Positions 41,197 to 51,700 of a DNA stretch of 64,000 bases are shown here, piece after piece; positions within the stretch are counted from its first letter, which is position 1, and every line of letters begins with the position of its first letter. The notes under the pieces are model-generated. The model was not told the origin of the DNA, made no database searches, and saw nothing but the letters and a program-made list of their open reading frames with translations. The position numbers were made by a program, and so were the translations under genes. Source of the DNA: UBA1189 sp964570685 (lineage in GTDB: Bacteria > Bacteroidota > Bacteroidia > Bacteroidales > Bacteroidaceae); contig CAZMZC010000001.1 of NCBI GenBank assembly GCA_964570685.1, forward strand, positions 90,290-154,289, written 5' to 3'.

Positions 41197-43596
41197 TTAA
41201 TTCCCCCTCTTTATCACCTCGGCAGGATTCTCTCGTGCCGTGCGCCATACACGCGAGCCCACTGAGAGGGCAATGAGCAGGACGATGGCGAGGAGGATGA
41301 CGGCGTATATCCACCAGGCGATGGGCGCCTGCTTCACGTATTGCGCCACCCACTCCTTCATGATGATGTAGCCGATGGGAAAGGCTACGGCAGAGGCGGC
41401 GAGGACGATGAGGCCGTACTCCTTTATAAATATAGAGAGGATGTCCGCCAGCGTGGCACCATGAATCTTGCGCAGGGCTATCTCCTTGCGACGCTGGGCA
41501 CAGGCAAGTGTCACGATGGAGTAGACGCCAAACACGGCCACGAGGATGCACACGGCGGTGATGATGCTGAGGATTGTCATCAGGTTGGTCTCGCTTCTGA
41601 GTTTGTCGGCCAACAAATCTTCTTGATAGCGCACCTTATAGATGATGTCTGGGAATTGCTCGCTCATCATCTTATCTATGGCAGCCTCAAACTCTTCACG
41701 CATCGTGGGCTCGTAACTTATTGTAAGGTAATAACCATACTTTGTCCAATCATTTCTTTCTCCAAATGTTTTATTAAAGCCCTGCTGACTCAAGAAGTAA
41801 TACTTGGCCGGTTGCTCCATGAGTGATTCGGTGTGAATGTCCTTGATGACTGCCACCACCTCGTTTGCCCCCTGCTTCCTTCCACCGTGCGACTTCCAGT
41901 AGACCATACGCCCCACTGCGGTATCCCAACCCAAGGCACGGCGCGTATTCTCGGTGATGACGATTTGGTTTTCGGCCCAGTTCTCCTCGCGCGGCAGTGT
42001 GCCTTCTACAGCGGTAAAGCCGTAATCGGGGTGACCGATGTCCCAAAAGCCCGGCTCCAGTGTAACTCTAACGTGCTCTCCATCGGGCGTAGCGCTTATC
42101 CCGCATTCAAAGGAGGCTCCGCCAATTCCATTGAACGTACGCGCTATGTCGCGCGCATTCGTCACCATAGGCAACTGCATCATCTGGTGCGCTATTTGTC
42201 GGTCCATCATCGAGAAAAACTCCATGTTAAATTCTTGCGAACTGCGTGTGCCCTGTACGTACATCATCGCGCGCCCCTTGATAGTGTAGCCCCAGTCAGT
42301 GCTACGGAGGAAGTGTACTTGGCGCAGCATGACAATGGTGCAGAAGATAAAGGCTATGCTTGTGGTGAGTTGGATGAAGAGGCTGGCCTTGCGCATCGCA
42401 CCGCCCGACTGACGAGCCGAAAGGCTGCGATGCAATGTGCGATGACGCACAACGGCTATTGGTATCAGACTAACGACAAGGCAAACGGCAGCAATGCCCA
42501 GCATATAGTAGAACGACTGCAACTGTATGTAATAGCCGCCCAAGCCGATGGAGGCAAAGCGGACAAACGGCTCGCGCAGCCACTCGATGGCGAGCGCTCC
42601 TATGGCTACTGCCGCGATGAGTACCATACTGTACTCTATCATGAACATCAGCAGCAGGCTACGGGTGGTGGCACCGCTGACGATGCGAAGCGCCATCTCA
42701 CGTTGACGGCCACGCAGGCGGATAAGGTAGAGTACGAGAAAGTTGATGAGTGCACATGCCACAAGTAGGACACTACAAAGCGTAAAGTTTTGCAAATGGG
42801 TATAGCGCAGGCTGAGGCTGTTGCCACCATAGCGATGAGCCTGTACCAAGGGAATGGTAGCAGTGTGCAATGAGTCACCGTTCTCCTTACATATATTATA
42901 TACTTTATCGGAGAAGGCTTGCACATCTACACCCTTGTACAATTTTGCGAACATCGTATCACTCCATCCCCATTCAGGATTGAATTCTCGGTACATTATC
43001 ATATTGCAGTCAGCAAAGAGGCTGTGAACGTCAAACGGCTCATAAACAGCATCGATGACTAATTCCATATTGTTAATCAAATGGAACTTGTTCCCCACAT
43101 AGTGCGTTGCATCGGGAAAAAGCAGCCGTGCCAGTGGCTCTGAGATTGCGACATGGTTTTCCTCCTTGCGCTCAAGGAAGGCCAAGTCGCCTTCCAGCAA
43201 AGGGACATCAAAAACGGTAGGAAAACGTTCGTCAATATCCAGTACACGAAGCGTTGTTCCCTCAATGATTCCATCTAACGGCTCGACCAGTTGAACGGCA
43301 CATGCGGCTTCCACTTCGGGAAAATCTTGCGACAATGCTTTATATACAGCGCACGAAGCCAATAGAGTGCTGCCTCGTGCCTGCTCGCCACGGCTGTTAC
43401 TGTATTGTTCATCTTGAAACGTATATATCCGCTCATAGTCTTTGTGCATCGTGTCGTAGGTGTTCTCGTAGTGCATCCACAAGGCGGAGAGCGAGAGACA
43501 GACGAAGCCGGCGGCGAGGCCGAGCACGGAGATGGTGGTTTGCGCAGGGTATTTGAGTAGGTTGCGCAGGGCTACTTTGATATAATGTATTAGCAT
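41197..43596 (-). CDS. MacB/FtsX-type ABC transporter permease (paralogue B)
   Basis: The protein has 799 residues, exactly the length of paralogue A. Architecture is the same: N-terminal helix, MacB_PCD domain, FtsX domain, second periplasmic domain and C-terminal FtsX. The first residues 'YIKVALRNLLKYPAQTTISV' through 'HYENTYDTMHKDYERIY' and the end 'RKIHGATLADILSIFIKEYG' to 'NPAEVIKRGN' match A almost fully, also at DNA level, while residues about 62-660 share only family-level similarity. It is transcribed toward A with 444 bases between. No ATPase is adjacent. The pair looks like a duplication whose ends are kept alike by gene conversion. Confidence 0.88.
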   Translation of the reverse strand: MLIHYIKVALRNLLKYPAQTTISVLGLAAGFVCLSLSALWMHYENTYDTMHKDYERIYTFQDEQYSNSRGEQARGSTLLASCAVYKALSQDFPEVEAACAVQLVEPLDGIIEGTTLRVLDIDERFPTVFDVPLLEGDLAFLERKEENHVAISEPLARLLFPDATHYVGNKFHLINNMELVIDAVYEPFDVHSLFADCNMIMYREFNPEWGWSDTMFAKLYKGVDVQAFSDKVYNICKENGDSLHTATIPLVQAHRYGGNSLSLRYTHLQNFTLCSVLLVACALINFLVLYLIRLRGRQREMALRIVSGATTRSLLLMFMIEYSMVLIAAVAIGALAIEWLREPFVRFASIGLGGYYIQLQSFYYMLGIAAVCLVVSLIPIAVVRHRTLHRSLSARQSGGAMRKASLFIQLTTSIAFIFCTIVMLRQVHFLRSTDWGYTIKGRAMMYVQGTRSSQEFNMEFFSMMDRQIAHQMMQLPMVTNARDIARTFNGIGGASFECGISATPDGEHVRVTLEPGFWDIGHPDYGFTAVEGTLPREENWAENQIVITENTRRALGWDTAVGRMVYWKSHGGRKQGANEVVAVIKDIHTESLMEQPAKYYFLSQQGFNKTFGERNDWTKYGYYLTISYEPTMREEFEAAIDKMMSEQFPDIIYKVRYQEDLLADKLRSETNLMTILSIITAVCILVAVFGVYSIVTLACAQRRKEIALRKIHGATLADILSIFIKEYGLIVLAASAVAFPIGYIIMKEWVAQYVKQAPIAWWIYAVILLAIVLLIALSVGSRVWRTARENPAEVIKRGN

Positions 43597-43635
43597 TGGA
43601 GTTTTTAAGTTTTAGTGGTTTTTAAGTTTGCTAAG

Positions 43636-43740
43636 CTTTGTCAAGAATTATCACAGGCTTGACAGAATTTTATCGCAGGCTCGACAAAATTTTGTCAAAG
43701 GTATGATAATTTTTTGTCATAGGCTTGATAATTCTTATTC
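43636..43740. repeat. Tandem array C, 22 bp unit, about 4.8 copies
   Basis: Units start at 43636, 43658, 43680, 43702 and 43724. Each begins CTTGACAAAATTTT-like and ends CA.AGG. The units are diverged from each other but keep exact 22-base spacing. Confidence 0.85.
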
Positions 43741-43779
43741 ATTCCTTCTGTTTTTTCAGTTCGTTCTATCAAATAAGTT

Positions 43780-43867
43780 ACGTATCCGTGGATATTTGAT
43801 TAAATATTCGTGGATATTTCATCACGTATCCGTGGATATTTCATTGCGTATCCGCGGTTACGCGACT
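43780..43867. repeat. Tandem array D, 22 bp unit, 4 copies
   Basis: Units start at 43780, 43802, 43824 and 43846, with consensus ACGTATCCGTGGATATTTCA plus two bases. It is homologous to array E at 61185. Confidence 0.85.
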
Positions 43868-44122
43868 TTTTTCCTTTCTCTTTGCAGTTAATTGCTTGCA
43901 TGTGGTTGGTTTTTCTCATATTGCTGGTTGGCTTTTCTTTTAACTCACGCAAGTTTGCGTGAAACATATTCATCATTCGTGTAAGTCATTAAATTATTAA
44001 AAAAGGTTATCGGGGCCGTCGCTGCCAAAACGACGTACCTAAAATATTCTCCACAAAAACCGTGCCAAAACGTTAAGGTAAAGAGAAACAGCGAAGTAAC
44101 AATTTTGAAGATTAAGGAAATA

Positions 44123-44158
44123 TGTGCGAAAACGCACGGAAGTGTGCGGTTTCGCACA
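44123..44158 (+). other. 15 bp hairpin upstream of the DPP IV-like gene
   Basis: TGTGCGAAAACGCAC and GTGCGGTTTCGCACA pair with one mismatch around a 6-base loop. No T run follows, so an operator or leader structure is as likely as a terminator. Confidence 0.55.
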
Positions 44159-44281
44159 TGCGGCGAGACTCTTTCTTTGCAAAGGGCACTATTCTCGGCT
44201 GCAAAAAATCGGCCATTTATTTGGCCAAGTCCAATAATTCTCGGAAATTTGCGGGATATAAAGAAACTGTTATAATTTATA

Positions 44282-46537
44282 ATGAAAAGCAGATACATCA
44301 TTGGTGCCTTGGCGGCTATGCTGGCGCTGGGCACACCTAACACTATGGCACAAGAGACTGCAGAGATGAAAGAGTTTACACTGGAGGACCTCAACTTTGG
44401 CGGCACCAACTACCGCAACATGATTCCCGGCAACCGCTGGCTCACCTGGTGGGGCGACCAACTGGTGCGCCTCGACGTGGAGGAGTGCTACCTCGTGGAT
44501 AAGAAGACGGGCAAGGAGACGGTGCTCTTCACCGTGGACGATGTGAATGAGTGGTTGGGTTGTACGGTAGATAATGGTGAAGCGCAGCGAGAGCAGAGCC
44601 AAGGCCGCTTGGGCTCTACCGAGCAAGCAAACCATCTTGCTGCAAGGCAGCATAACGGTCTGCGTGCCCTCTACAACGCCAGCTTCCCCTACGGCGATGA
44701 GCCACTGGTGCTCCTGAAGTTCGGAGGCGAGCGTCGCCTCATCGACTTCGAGCAGAAGAAGCAGGTGTGGAGCCAGTGCAGTGCCGATGAGCTGCAGGCA
44801 AGCAACTTCAATACCACGTCACGCCATACAGCCTATGTAGGTGGCAACCAACTCTACTTCCGCCCTGCCGATGGCGGCAAGGACATACAGCTCACCACCG
44901 ATGGTTCGCGCGAGATAGTATATGGCCGCAGCGTACACCGCGATGAGTTTGGCATCCATAGCGGACTCTTCTGGAGCCCCGATGGCATGCGCCTCGCCTT
45001 CTACCGCATGGATCAGAGTATGGTGACCGACTATCCGCAGGTGAACCTCTTCCCCCGCATCGCCACCAACGAGCCCGACAAATATCCTATGGCGGGCGAG
45101 ACATCGCACCAAGTGACCGTGGGCGTGTATGACGTGGCAACCGGCAAGACTATCTACCTCAAGGCTGGCGACCCCACCGACCGCTACTTCACCAACGTGG
45201 CATGGAGCCCCGACTCGAAGACCATCTATATGCTTGAGCTCAATCGCGACCAGAACGACTGCCGCCTCGTGAGCTACGACGCCACTACGGGCAACCGCAT
45301 TGCCGAGCTGTACCGCGAAACCGACGCGAAGTACGTGGAGCCGCAGCACCCCATACAGTTCCTCCCATGGGACGACAGTAAGTTCGTCCTGCAAAGCCAG
45401 AAGGACGGGTACAACCATCTGTACCTCTTCGACCGCGAGGGTAACGAGCTGCGCCAGCTCACACAGGGCCAGTGGGTGGTGATGGATGTCGTAGGCTTCA
45501 ACGAGAAGAACAAGAGCATCATCATCAGCAGCAACGAATGTAGCCCCATACAGTGCAACACGTGGGAGGTGAACGTGAAGACAGGCAAGCGCACCCTGCT
45601 GGACAACGGACAGGGCTGGCACTCGCCCAAGCTGAGCGGCAGCGGACGCTACATCGCCGACAGCTATCAGACACCGGACATACCACGCAACATCAGCATC
45701 AACGATGTCAAGACCCGCAAGCAGACTGCCTACTTCGCCTCGCCCGACCCATGGGAAGGCTACAAGGTGCCACAGTTCTCATGCGGCACCATCAAGGCTG
45801 CCGACGGCACCACCGACCTCTACTGGCGCATGGTGAAACCTGCCGACTTTGACGAGACGAAGAAGTACCCCACCGTAGTATATGTATATGGCGGCCCTCA
45901 CGCCCACAACGTGGATGCCCGCTGGCACTATGGCAGCCGCTCGTGGGAAACCTACATGGCACAGAAGGGATATATCCTCTTCATCCTCGACAACCGCGGT
46001 AGCGAGAACCGTGGCAAGGAGTTTGAGCAAGCTACCTTCCGCCACCTCGGACAGGAGGAGATGCGCGACCAGATGTGTGGCGTGGAGTATCTGAAGAGCC
46101 TGCCCTACGTGGATGCCGACCGCATCGGTGTGCACGGCTGGAGCTATGGCGGATTCATGACCATCTCGCTCATGACCAACTACCCCGACGTATTCAAGGT
46201 GGGCGTGGCAGGTGGCCCTGTCATCGACTGGAAGTGGTACGAGGTAATGTATGGCGAGCGCTATATGGACACTCCGCAGAGCAATCCCGAGGGCTACGCC
46301 CAGTGCTCACTGCTGCCCAAGGCCAAGAACCTCAAGGGCAAGCTGCAGATCATCACCGGATACAACGACCCCACCGTAGTGCCACAGCACTGCCTTATGT
46401 TCATCGAGGAGTGCATCAAGGCCGGCACGCAGCCCGACTTCTTTGCCTACCCGGGCGAAGGGCACAATATGATGGGACACAAGAGCGTGCATCTGCACGA
46501 GCGCATCACACAGTATTTTGAGGATTACTTGAAATAA
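44282..46537 (+). CDS. Dipeptidyl peptidase IV-like S9 serine peptidase
   Basis: A secreted or periplasmic peptidase that removes N-terminal Xaa-Pro dipeptides. It has 751 residues with a signal peptide (MKSRYIIGALAAMLALGTPNTMAQ). An eight-bladed DPP IV propeller region spans about 30-500 ('SPDGMRLAFYRMDQS', 'VAWSPDSKTIYMLELNRDQ'). The alpha/beta hydrolase domain has the nucleophile S621 in 'GWSYGG', D696 in 'GYNDPTVV' and H728 in 'GEGHNM'. 'YVYGGPHAHNV' gives the oxyanion region. It has its own terminator. Bacteroidales use such enzymes to feed on proline-rich host peptides. Confidence 0.93.
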   Translation: MKSRYIIGALAAMLALGTPNTMAQETAEMKEFTLEDLNFGGTNYRNMIPGNRWLTWWGDQLVRLDVEECYLVDKKTGKETVLFTVDDVNEWLGCTVDNGEAQREQSQGRLGSTEQANHLAARQHNGLRALYNASFPYGDEPLVLLKFGGERRLIDFEQKKQVWSQCSADELQASNFNTTSRHTAYVGGNQLYFRPADGGKDIQLTTDGSREIVYGRSVHRDEFGIHSGLFWSPDGMRLAFYRMDQSMVTDYPQVNLFPRIATNEPDKYPMAGETSHQVTVGVYDVATGKTIYLKAGDPTDRYFTNVAWSPDSKTIYMLELNRDQNDCRLVSYDATTGNRIAELYRETDAKYVEPQHPIQFLPWDDSKFVLQSQKDGYNHLYLFDREGNELRQLTQGQWVVMDVVGFNEKNKSIIISSNECSPIQCNTWEVNVKTGKRTLLDNGQGWHSPKLSGSGRYIADSYQTPDIPRNISINDVKTRKQTAYFASPDPWEGYKVPQFSCGTIKAADGTTDLYWRMVKPADFDETKKYPTVVYVYGGPHAHNVDARWHYGSRSWETYMAQKGYILFILDNRGSENRGKEFEQATFRHLGQEEMRDQMCGVEYLKSLPYVDADRIGVHGWSYGGFMTISLMTNYPDVFKVGVAGGPVIDWKWYEVMYGERYMDTPQSNPEGYAQCSLLPKAKNLKGKLQIITGYNDPTVVPQHCLMFIEECIKAGTQPDFFAYPGEGHNMMGHKSVHLHERITQYFEDYLK

Positions 46538-46541
46538 GGAG

Positions 46542-46569
46542 AAGAGGCGAACTGATTTCGCCTCTTTTT
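46542..46569 (+). terminator. Terminator after the DPP IV-like gene
   Basis: AAGAGGCGA (46542-46550) pairs with TCGCCTCTT (46558-46566), followed by a T run. Confidence 0.85.
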
Positions 46570-46624
46570 GTTCCTTTCTTATAAATATTTCGAGTAAAAG
46601 GCTTAAAATCTAAGAAATTATTTA

Positions 46625-46632
46625 TACTTTTG
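46625..46632 (+). promoter_or_regulatory. -7 element upstream of the fasciclin-like/GH2 operon
   Basis: TACTTTTG, a TAnnTTTG match 73 bases before the ATG. The -33 is weak. Confidence 0.45.
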
Positions 46633-46705
46633 TCACCAATATGGCCGATTCTTATAAGGCCTGCAACACTTGAATGAATAATAATAATTAAAATCACATA
46701 GAACT

Positions 46706-48721
46706 ATGAAAACATGGAAAGCAAAAATCGGTGCTGTAGCCATGATTGCTACGATGGCATTGAGCAGTTGTCAAGAACATATTGATGTTGGTGCCCGTTA
46801 CACATTTACCGGACATACGGTTGCCAGCTTCTTGGAATCGCACAAAGATGTATACAGCAGTTTTATCGAGATTCTTACCCGTGGCGAGTGCTTCAGCCTA
46901 ATGAAGGCCTATGGCGAATACACTTGCTTTGCTCCCACCAATGACGCCATTGCTCGTTACCTTTTCGAGCAAGACTCTATCTATTGGGCCTCTTATGCGG
47001 CTGGCGACCCAATCTGGACTGGCATCACATCCCCCGAGCTTAGTGAACTTTCAGACTCAATGTGTAAGGTAATCTCGCAGACGCACATTCTCGCTGACCC
47101 CTACCTCACCACCGACATGGATGGCGACATCATTCCCACGATGAACATGAACGACCGTTACCTCAGCCTCGGCTATGCGGTTGACGAGAATAACCTCAAC
47201 GTGCTGCTCATCAATGGTACAGCCAAGATTATTGCAAAGGATGAGGAGGTGGAGAATGGAGTCGTGCACACTCTGGCTGGTGTACTCAACCCCTCAACCA
47301 ACATGGTGCCCACACAGATTAAGGAGCACGAGTATTTCCGCATCTTCAGTGAAGCTCTGGAACTCACAGGCTACGATGACATGATGCAACTCTACAAAGA
47401 CGAGACCTATACCGATGGTGACAAGCAACACCTCGACATCAAACTGCAAGGCTATTGCCCCTATCCCTCCGATCGCTACTATGGCTTCACGGCTTTTGTT
47501 GAAAGCGATCAGGTGTTTGCCAAGTACGGTGTATTCACTCTCGAAGACCTGATAGCCAAGAGCGCCGAGTGGTATCCCAATGCCGATGCCAACGCTCCTT
47601 ACACGAGCAAAGAAAATCCGCTCAATCAGTTTGTCGGCTACCATCTTATTAATAAGAAGGTACCCTATTCCCGTTTGGTATGTTACAATATCTCGCTCAA
47701 CAACTTCGAATCAGAGAAGAACTTAGTGAATTTCTCTGACCGTAACGAGTTCTACGAAACGATGAACAACCGCCTAATGAAAGTGAGCGTACCGCGTAGC
47801 AACCCCCAGTTCCAGTCGACCCGTCTCATCAACTACTCGCGCGAGGGAGCCAACCAACCCGAAATGAAAGAGCACATCAACATTAAAGTATACGACCCCA
47901 ATGACTTCCGTGCACTCGATACGCTGTACGCAGATTTTGTATCCGAAGCACTCAACGGTTCCATCAATGTTATTGACAAAGTGCTCATCTACAACGAAGA
48001 CGAGATGGCAGGTAACGTACTCAACTGCATCATCCGTTTCGATGCATCAACCCTCTGCCCCGAGCTCACCAACAATGACATCCGCTGGCGTAGTCGCGAC
48101 AAGGCAGGTAGCAATGCTGGTGAGATATACATCCCCAACGGCTACTGTTCAAATATGAAGGTATACTCTGAGGAGACAATGCACTTCTATCTCTGCCCCT
48201 ACACCGGCTGGCACAACTACCAGGGCGACGAGATGATGACTCTGGGAGCTCTCGACTTTGCCTACAAGCTACCTCCTGTACCTGCAGGCACGTATGAGAT
48301 TCGCATGGGTTATCAGTCTGAGACCGTGCGCCACATCATCCAGTTCTATGTCGATGGCGAAGTAGCCGGTATCCCTGTAGACCTTAGAATCCCAGCCAAT
48401 AATCCCTCTATAGGCTGGGTAAAAGACTCAGAGACCGACGACAACGGTGTAGCCAACGACAAGGAAATGAAAAACCGTGGCTACTTGAAGGCACCCACTA
48501 CCTATAAATATAACGGTTCTACCATTGTACGTGACGAAGCTTCCACCATCCGCAAGGTCATCGCCACCAAGTACCTCTCCGAGGGCGAACATTGGATACG
48601 CTTCAAGAGCGTGTTTGAGGGTGATGATGGTAAGGCGCAATTCATGCACGACTACTTTGAAATAGTCCCCATGACCTTCCTCCGCAACGAAAGCCTCTCA
48701 TTGGAAGAGAAACGTAAGTGA
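46706..48721 (+). CDS. Fasciclin-like domain lipoprotein
   Basis: The protein has 671 residues. The lipoprotein signal is MKTWKAKIGAVAMIATMALSSC (lipid Cys22). Residues about 35-205 resemble a fasciclin (FAS1) domain: 'TVASFLESHKDVYSSFIEIL', 'YTCFAPTNDAIARYL', 'NGTAKIIAKDEEVENGVVHTLAGVL'. A second FAS1-like part runs from about 210 to 340. The last 150 residues look like a galactose-binding-like beta-sandwich ('GTYEIRMGYQS...IIQFYVDGEVAG'). It sits 11 bases before the GH2 gene, so it is in the same operon and probably helps bind substrate at the outer membrane. The exact role is an inference. Confidence 0.78.
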   Translation: MKTWKAKIGAVAMIATMALSSCQEHIDVGARYTFTGHTVASFLESHKDVYSSFIEILTRGECFSLMKAYGEYTCFAPTNDAIARYLFEQDSIYWASYAAGDPIWTGITSPELSELSDSMCKVISQTHILADPYLTTDMDGDIIPTMNMNDRYLSLGYAVDENNLNVLLINGTAKIIAKDEEVENGVVHTLAGVLNPSTNMVPTQIKEHEYFRIFSEALELTGYDDMMQLYKDETYTDGDKQHLDIKLQGYCPYPSDRYYGFTAFVESDQVFAKYGVFTLEDLIAKSAEWYPNADANAPYTSKENPLNQFVGYHLINKKVPYSRLVCYNISLNNFESEKNLVNFSDRNEFYETMNNRLMKVSVPRSNPQFQSTRLINYSREGANQPEMKEHINIKVYDPNDFRALDTLYADFVSEALNGSINVIDKVLIYNEDEMAGNVLNCIIRFDASTLCPELTNNDIRWRSRDKAGSNAGEIYIPNGYCSNMKVYSEETMHFYLCPYTGWHNYQGDEMMTLGALDFAYKLPPVPAGTYEIRMGYQSETVRHIIQFYVDGEVAGIPVDLRIPANNPSIGWVKDSETDDNGVANDKEMKNRGYLKAPTTYKYNGSTIVRDEASTIRKVIATKYLSEGEHWIRFKSVFEGDDGKAQFMHDYFEIVPMTFLRNESLSLEEKRK

Positions 48722-48732
48722 CATATGATATC

Positions 48733-51700
48733 ATGAAAAGATTTCTTTCCGTAATCGCAGCAGGATGTGCCTGCATGCACTTGGCGGCACAATCGCCCGC
48801 CCTTGAAGGATTCCTTTATGGTGATCAAGCCGCGCCCACTGGTAAGGAGTGGGAATCAGTAGAGGAGCTGTCGCTCAACAAGGAGCAGCCCCACGCCTAT
48901 TTCTTCTCATTTGAGAACGTAGAGAGCGCCCGTAAGTATCTCCCAGAGAACAGTAAGTACTGGCAGTCACTGAACGGTACGTGGAAGTTCCATTGGGCAC
49001 CCAACCCCGATGAGCGTCCGAAGGACTTCTACCAGCCAGGCTTCGATGCCACCGCTTGGGACGACCTTGCCGTACCCTCATCATGGAACATTGCCGGCAT
49101 CCAGAAGGATGGCTCGCAGAAGTATGGTACACCCATCTATGTGAACCAGTCCGTCATCTTCCAGCACCGCGTAGCTGTGGACGACTGGCGAGGTGGTGTG
49201 ATGCGTACTCCTCCCACACACTGGACCACCTATAACCACCGCAATGAGGTGGGTTCGTACCTTCGTACGTTTGAGGTGCCTGCCGATTGGGACGGCCGTG
49301 AGGTATTTATTACCTTTGACGGTGTAGACTCGTTCTTCTACCTCTGGATCAACGGTCTGTACGTAGGTTTCTCGAAGAACTCACGTAACGCTGCCGAGTT
49401 TAACATCACCAAGTATCTGCACGACGGCCCCAACACCGTAGCCGTAGAGGTATACCGCTCCAATGATGGTTCGTTCCTTGAGGCACAGGATATGTTCCGC
49501 CTCCCCGGTATCTTCCGCACCGTGGCACTGCATAGTCGTCCTCAGGTGCGCATCCGCGACCTTGTGGTGAAGCCTAACCTCGACGAGAACTACCGAAACG
49601 GTGAACTCAACATCACAGCCGAGTTGGTTAATACTTCAAAGAAGAATGTGAAGGATCTTCAAATCCGCTATACCCTCTATCAGCACGATCTCTATAGCGA
49701 TGAGAATCAACTCACTGAGGCATTTGATTATAGTACATTCATTACTATGGAGAAGAAGACAGGTAAAGCTGTTGCTACTGCCCGCGTGGGAATGAGTGAA
49801 CCCCGCCTGTGGACTGCCGAGGCTCCCTACCGCTACACACTCGTAGCTGAGCTCGTTGATTTGGGAACAAAATGGAAGAAAGAACGCGTGCTTGAGACCG
49901 TATCTACCATCGTGGGCTTCCGCGAGGTAGAGATCAAGGACACCAAGGCCGAGGACGATGAGTTTGGACTCGCCGGTCGCTACTATTATATAAATGGTAA
50001 GCCCGTAAAACTGAAAGGTGTGAACCGCCACGAGAGCCACCCCGCAGTGGGTCACGCTATCACTCGTGAGATGATGGAGGAAGAGGTGATGCTGATGAAG
50101 CGCGCCAACATCAACCACGTGCGTAACTCGCACTATCCTTGTGCCCCCTACTGGTACTTCCTCTGCGACAAGTACGGTATCTACCTCGAGGATGAGGCCA
50201 ACATCGAGAGCCACGAGTACTACTATGGCGATGCATCGCTCTCTCACCCCGAAGAGTGGAAGAAGGCTCACGTAACCCGTGTGATGGAGATGGCTCACGC
50301 CACCGTGAACAATCCCTCTATCGTCATCTGGTCATTGGGTAATGAAGCCGGCCCTGGCAAGAACTTCGTGGCTGCCTACGACGCCCTCAAGGCATTCGAT
50401 GCCACACGCCCCGTTCAGTATGAGCGTAACAACGACATCGTGGATATGGGTTCAAACCAATATCCCTCTATCGGTTGGATGCGTGGTGCTGTGACCGGTA
50501 AGTATGGCATCAAGTATCCGTTCCACGTATCAGAGTATGCCCACTCGATGGGTAATGCCCTTGGTAACCTCGTGGACTACTGGGATGCTATCGAGAGCAC
50601 CAACTTCTTCTGCGGTGGCGCTATCTGGGACTGGGTGGACCAATCCATGTACAACTACGACCCCGACGGCACACGCTACCTTGCCTATGGCGGTAACTTC
50701 GGCGACACTCCCAACGATGGCCAGTTCGTGATGAACGGTATCATCTTCGGCGACCGCGAGCCCAAGCCCCAATACTATGAGGTGAAGAAGGTGTACCAAT
50801 ACGTTGGTGTGAAGATGCTTGACGCTGAGAAGGGTCTCGTGGAAATCTTCAACAAGAACTACTACACTCCGCTGAGTGATTACGAAATCGTATGGTCGCT
50901 CTGGAAGGATGGCAAGTGCATCCTTGAGAACCAACCCGTACAGGGTCCGCGCATGGCACTCCAACCACGCCAGAAGGCAACCTATCGCTTGCCTTACGAC
51001 TTTGCCGCATTGGAGGCCAATGGCGAGTACTTTGTAAAGGTACAGTTCCTCCTCGGCAAGGATATGCCTTGGGCTGAGCAGGGCTATCCCCAGTTTGAGG
51101 AGCAGCTCGCCGTGAAGGCTGCTGGCGAGAAGCCTGCTATCAGCACAGTGGCTACGGGCGACAAATTGCAGGGTGAAATGAACGAGAATAACATCAGAAC
51201 CATCAAGGGCAACGGCTTTGAGGTACAGTTCGATATGGTTCAGGGTACCATCCATCAGCTCACCTATGGTGACGAGGTGGTTATTGCTGCTGGTGGCGGT
51301 CCGCGCTTGAATGCCTTCCGTGCCTTCGTGAGCAACGACAACTGGTGCTACCAGCCTTGGTTCCAGAACGGCCTCCACAACCTCAAGCACAAGGCTGTGG
51401 ATGCCAACACAATCCTTAACAAGGATGGCTCCGTGGTGCTCACCTTCACCGTAGTGTCGCAGGCCCCCAACAGTGCACGCCTCAACAGCAAGAACGGCCG
51501 TTACGACAGCGGTATCCACGAGCTCGTGGAGCAGACCCAGCTCCCCTTCGGTGAGAATGACTTCAAGTTCACCACCAACCAGGTATGGACCGTATATCCC
51601 GACGGCTCCATCGAGCTGCAGTCGGCCATCACATCGAATAATCCGTCGCTCGTGCTTGCACGCCTCGGCTATGAGATGCAGGTACCCGCTCAGTATGAGC

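Larger units (their letters stand above)
43597..44281. other. 685 bp intergenic region with two 22 bp-period arrays
   Basis: Between the divergent permease B and DPP IV-like genes. It contains tandem arrays C (43636-43740) and D (43780-43867) and a hairpin at 44123-44158. No gene is supported; an 87-codon ORF here is made of the repeats. Confidence 0.8.

Noticed and set aside
43636..43867. CRISPR array
   Set aside because: Units are contiguous 22 bp with no unique spacers, no cas genes are in the window, and units diverge internally.
43628..43891. 87-codon ORF made of intergenic repeats
   Set aside because: Entirely composed of the two 22 bp-period arrays; translation looks repetitive and lacks any signal of a gene.
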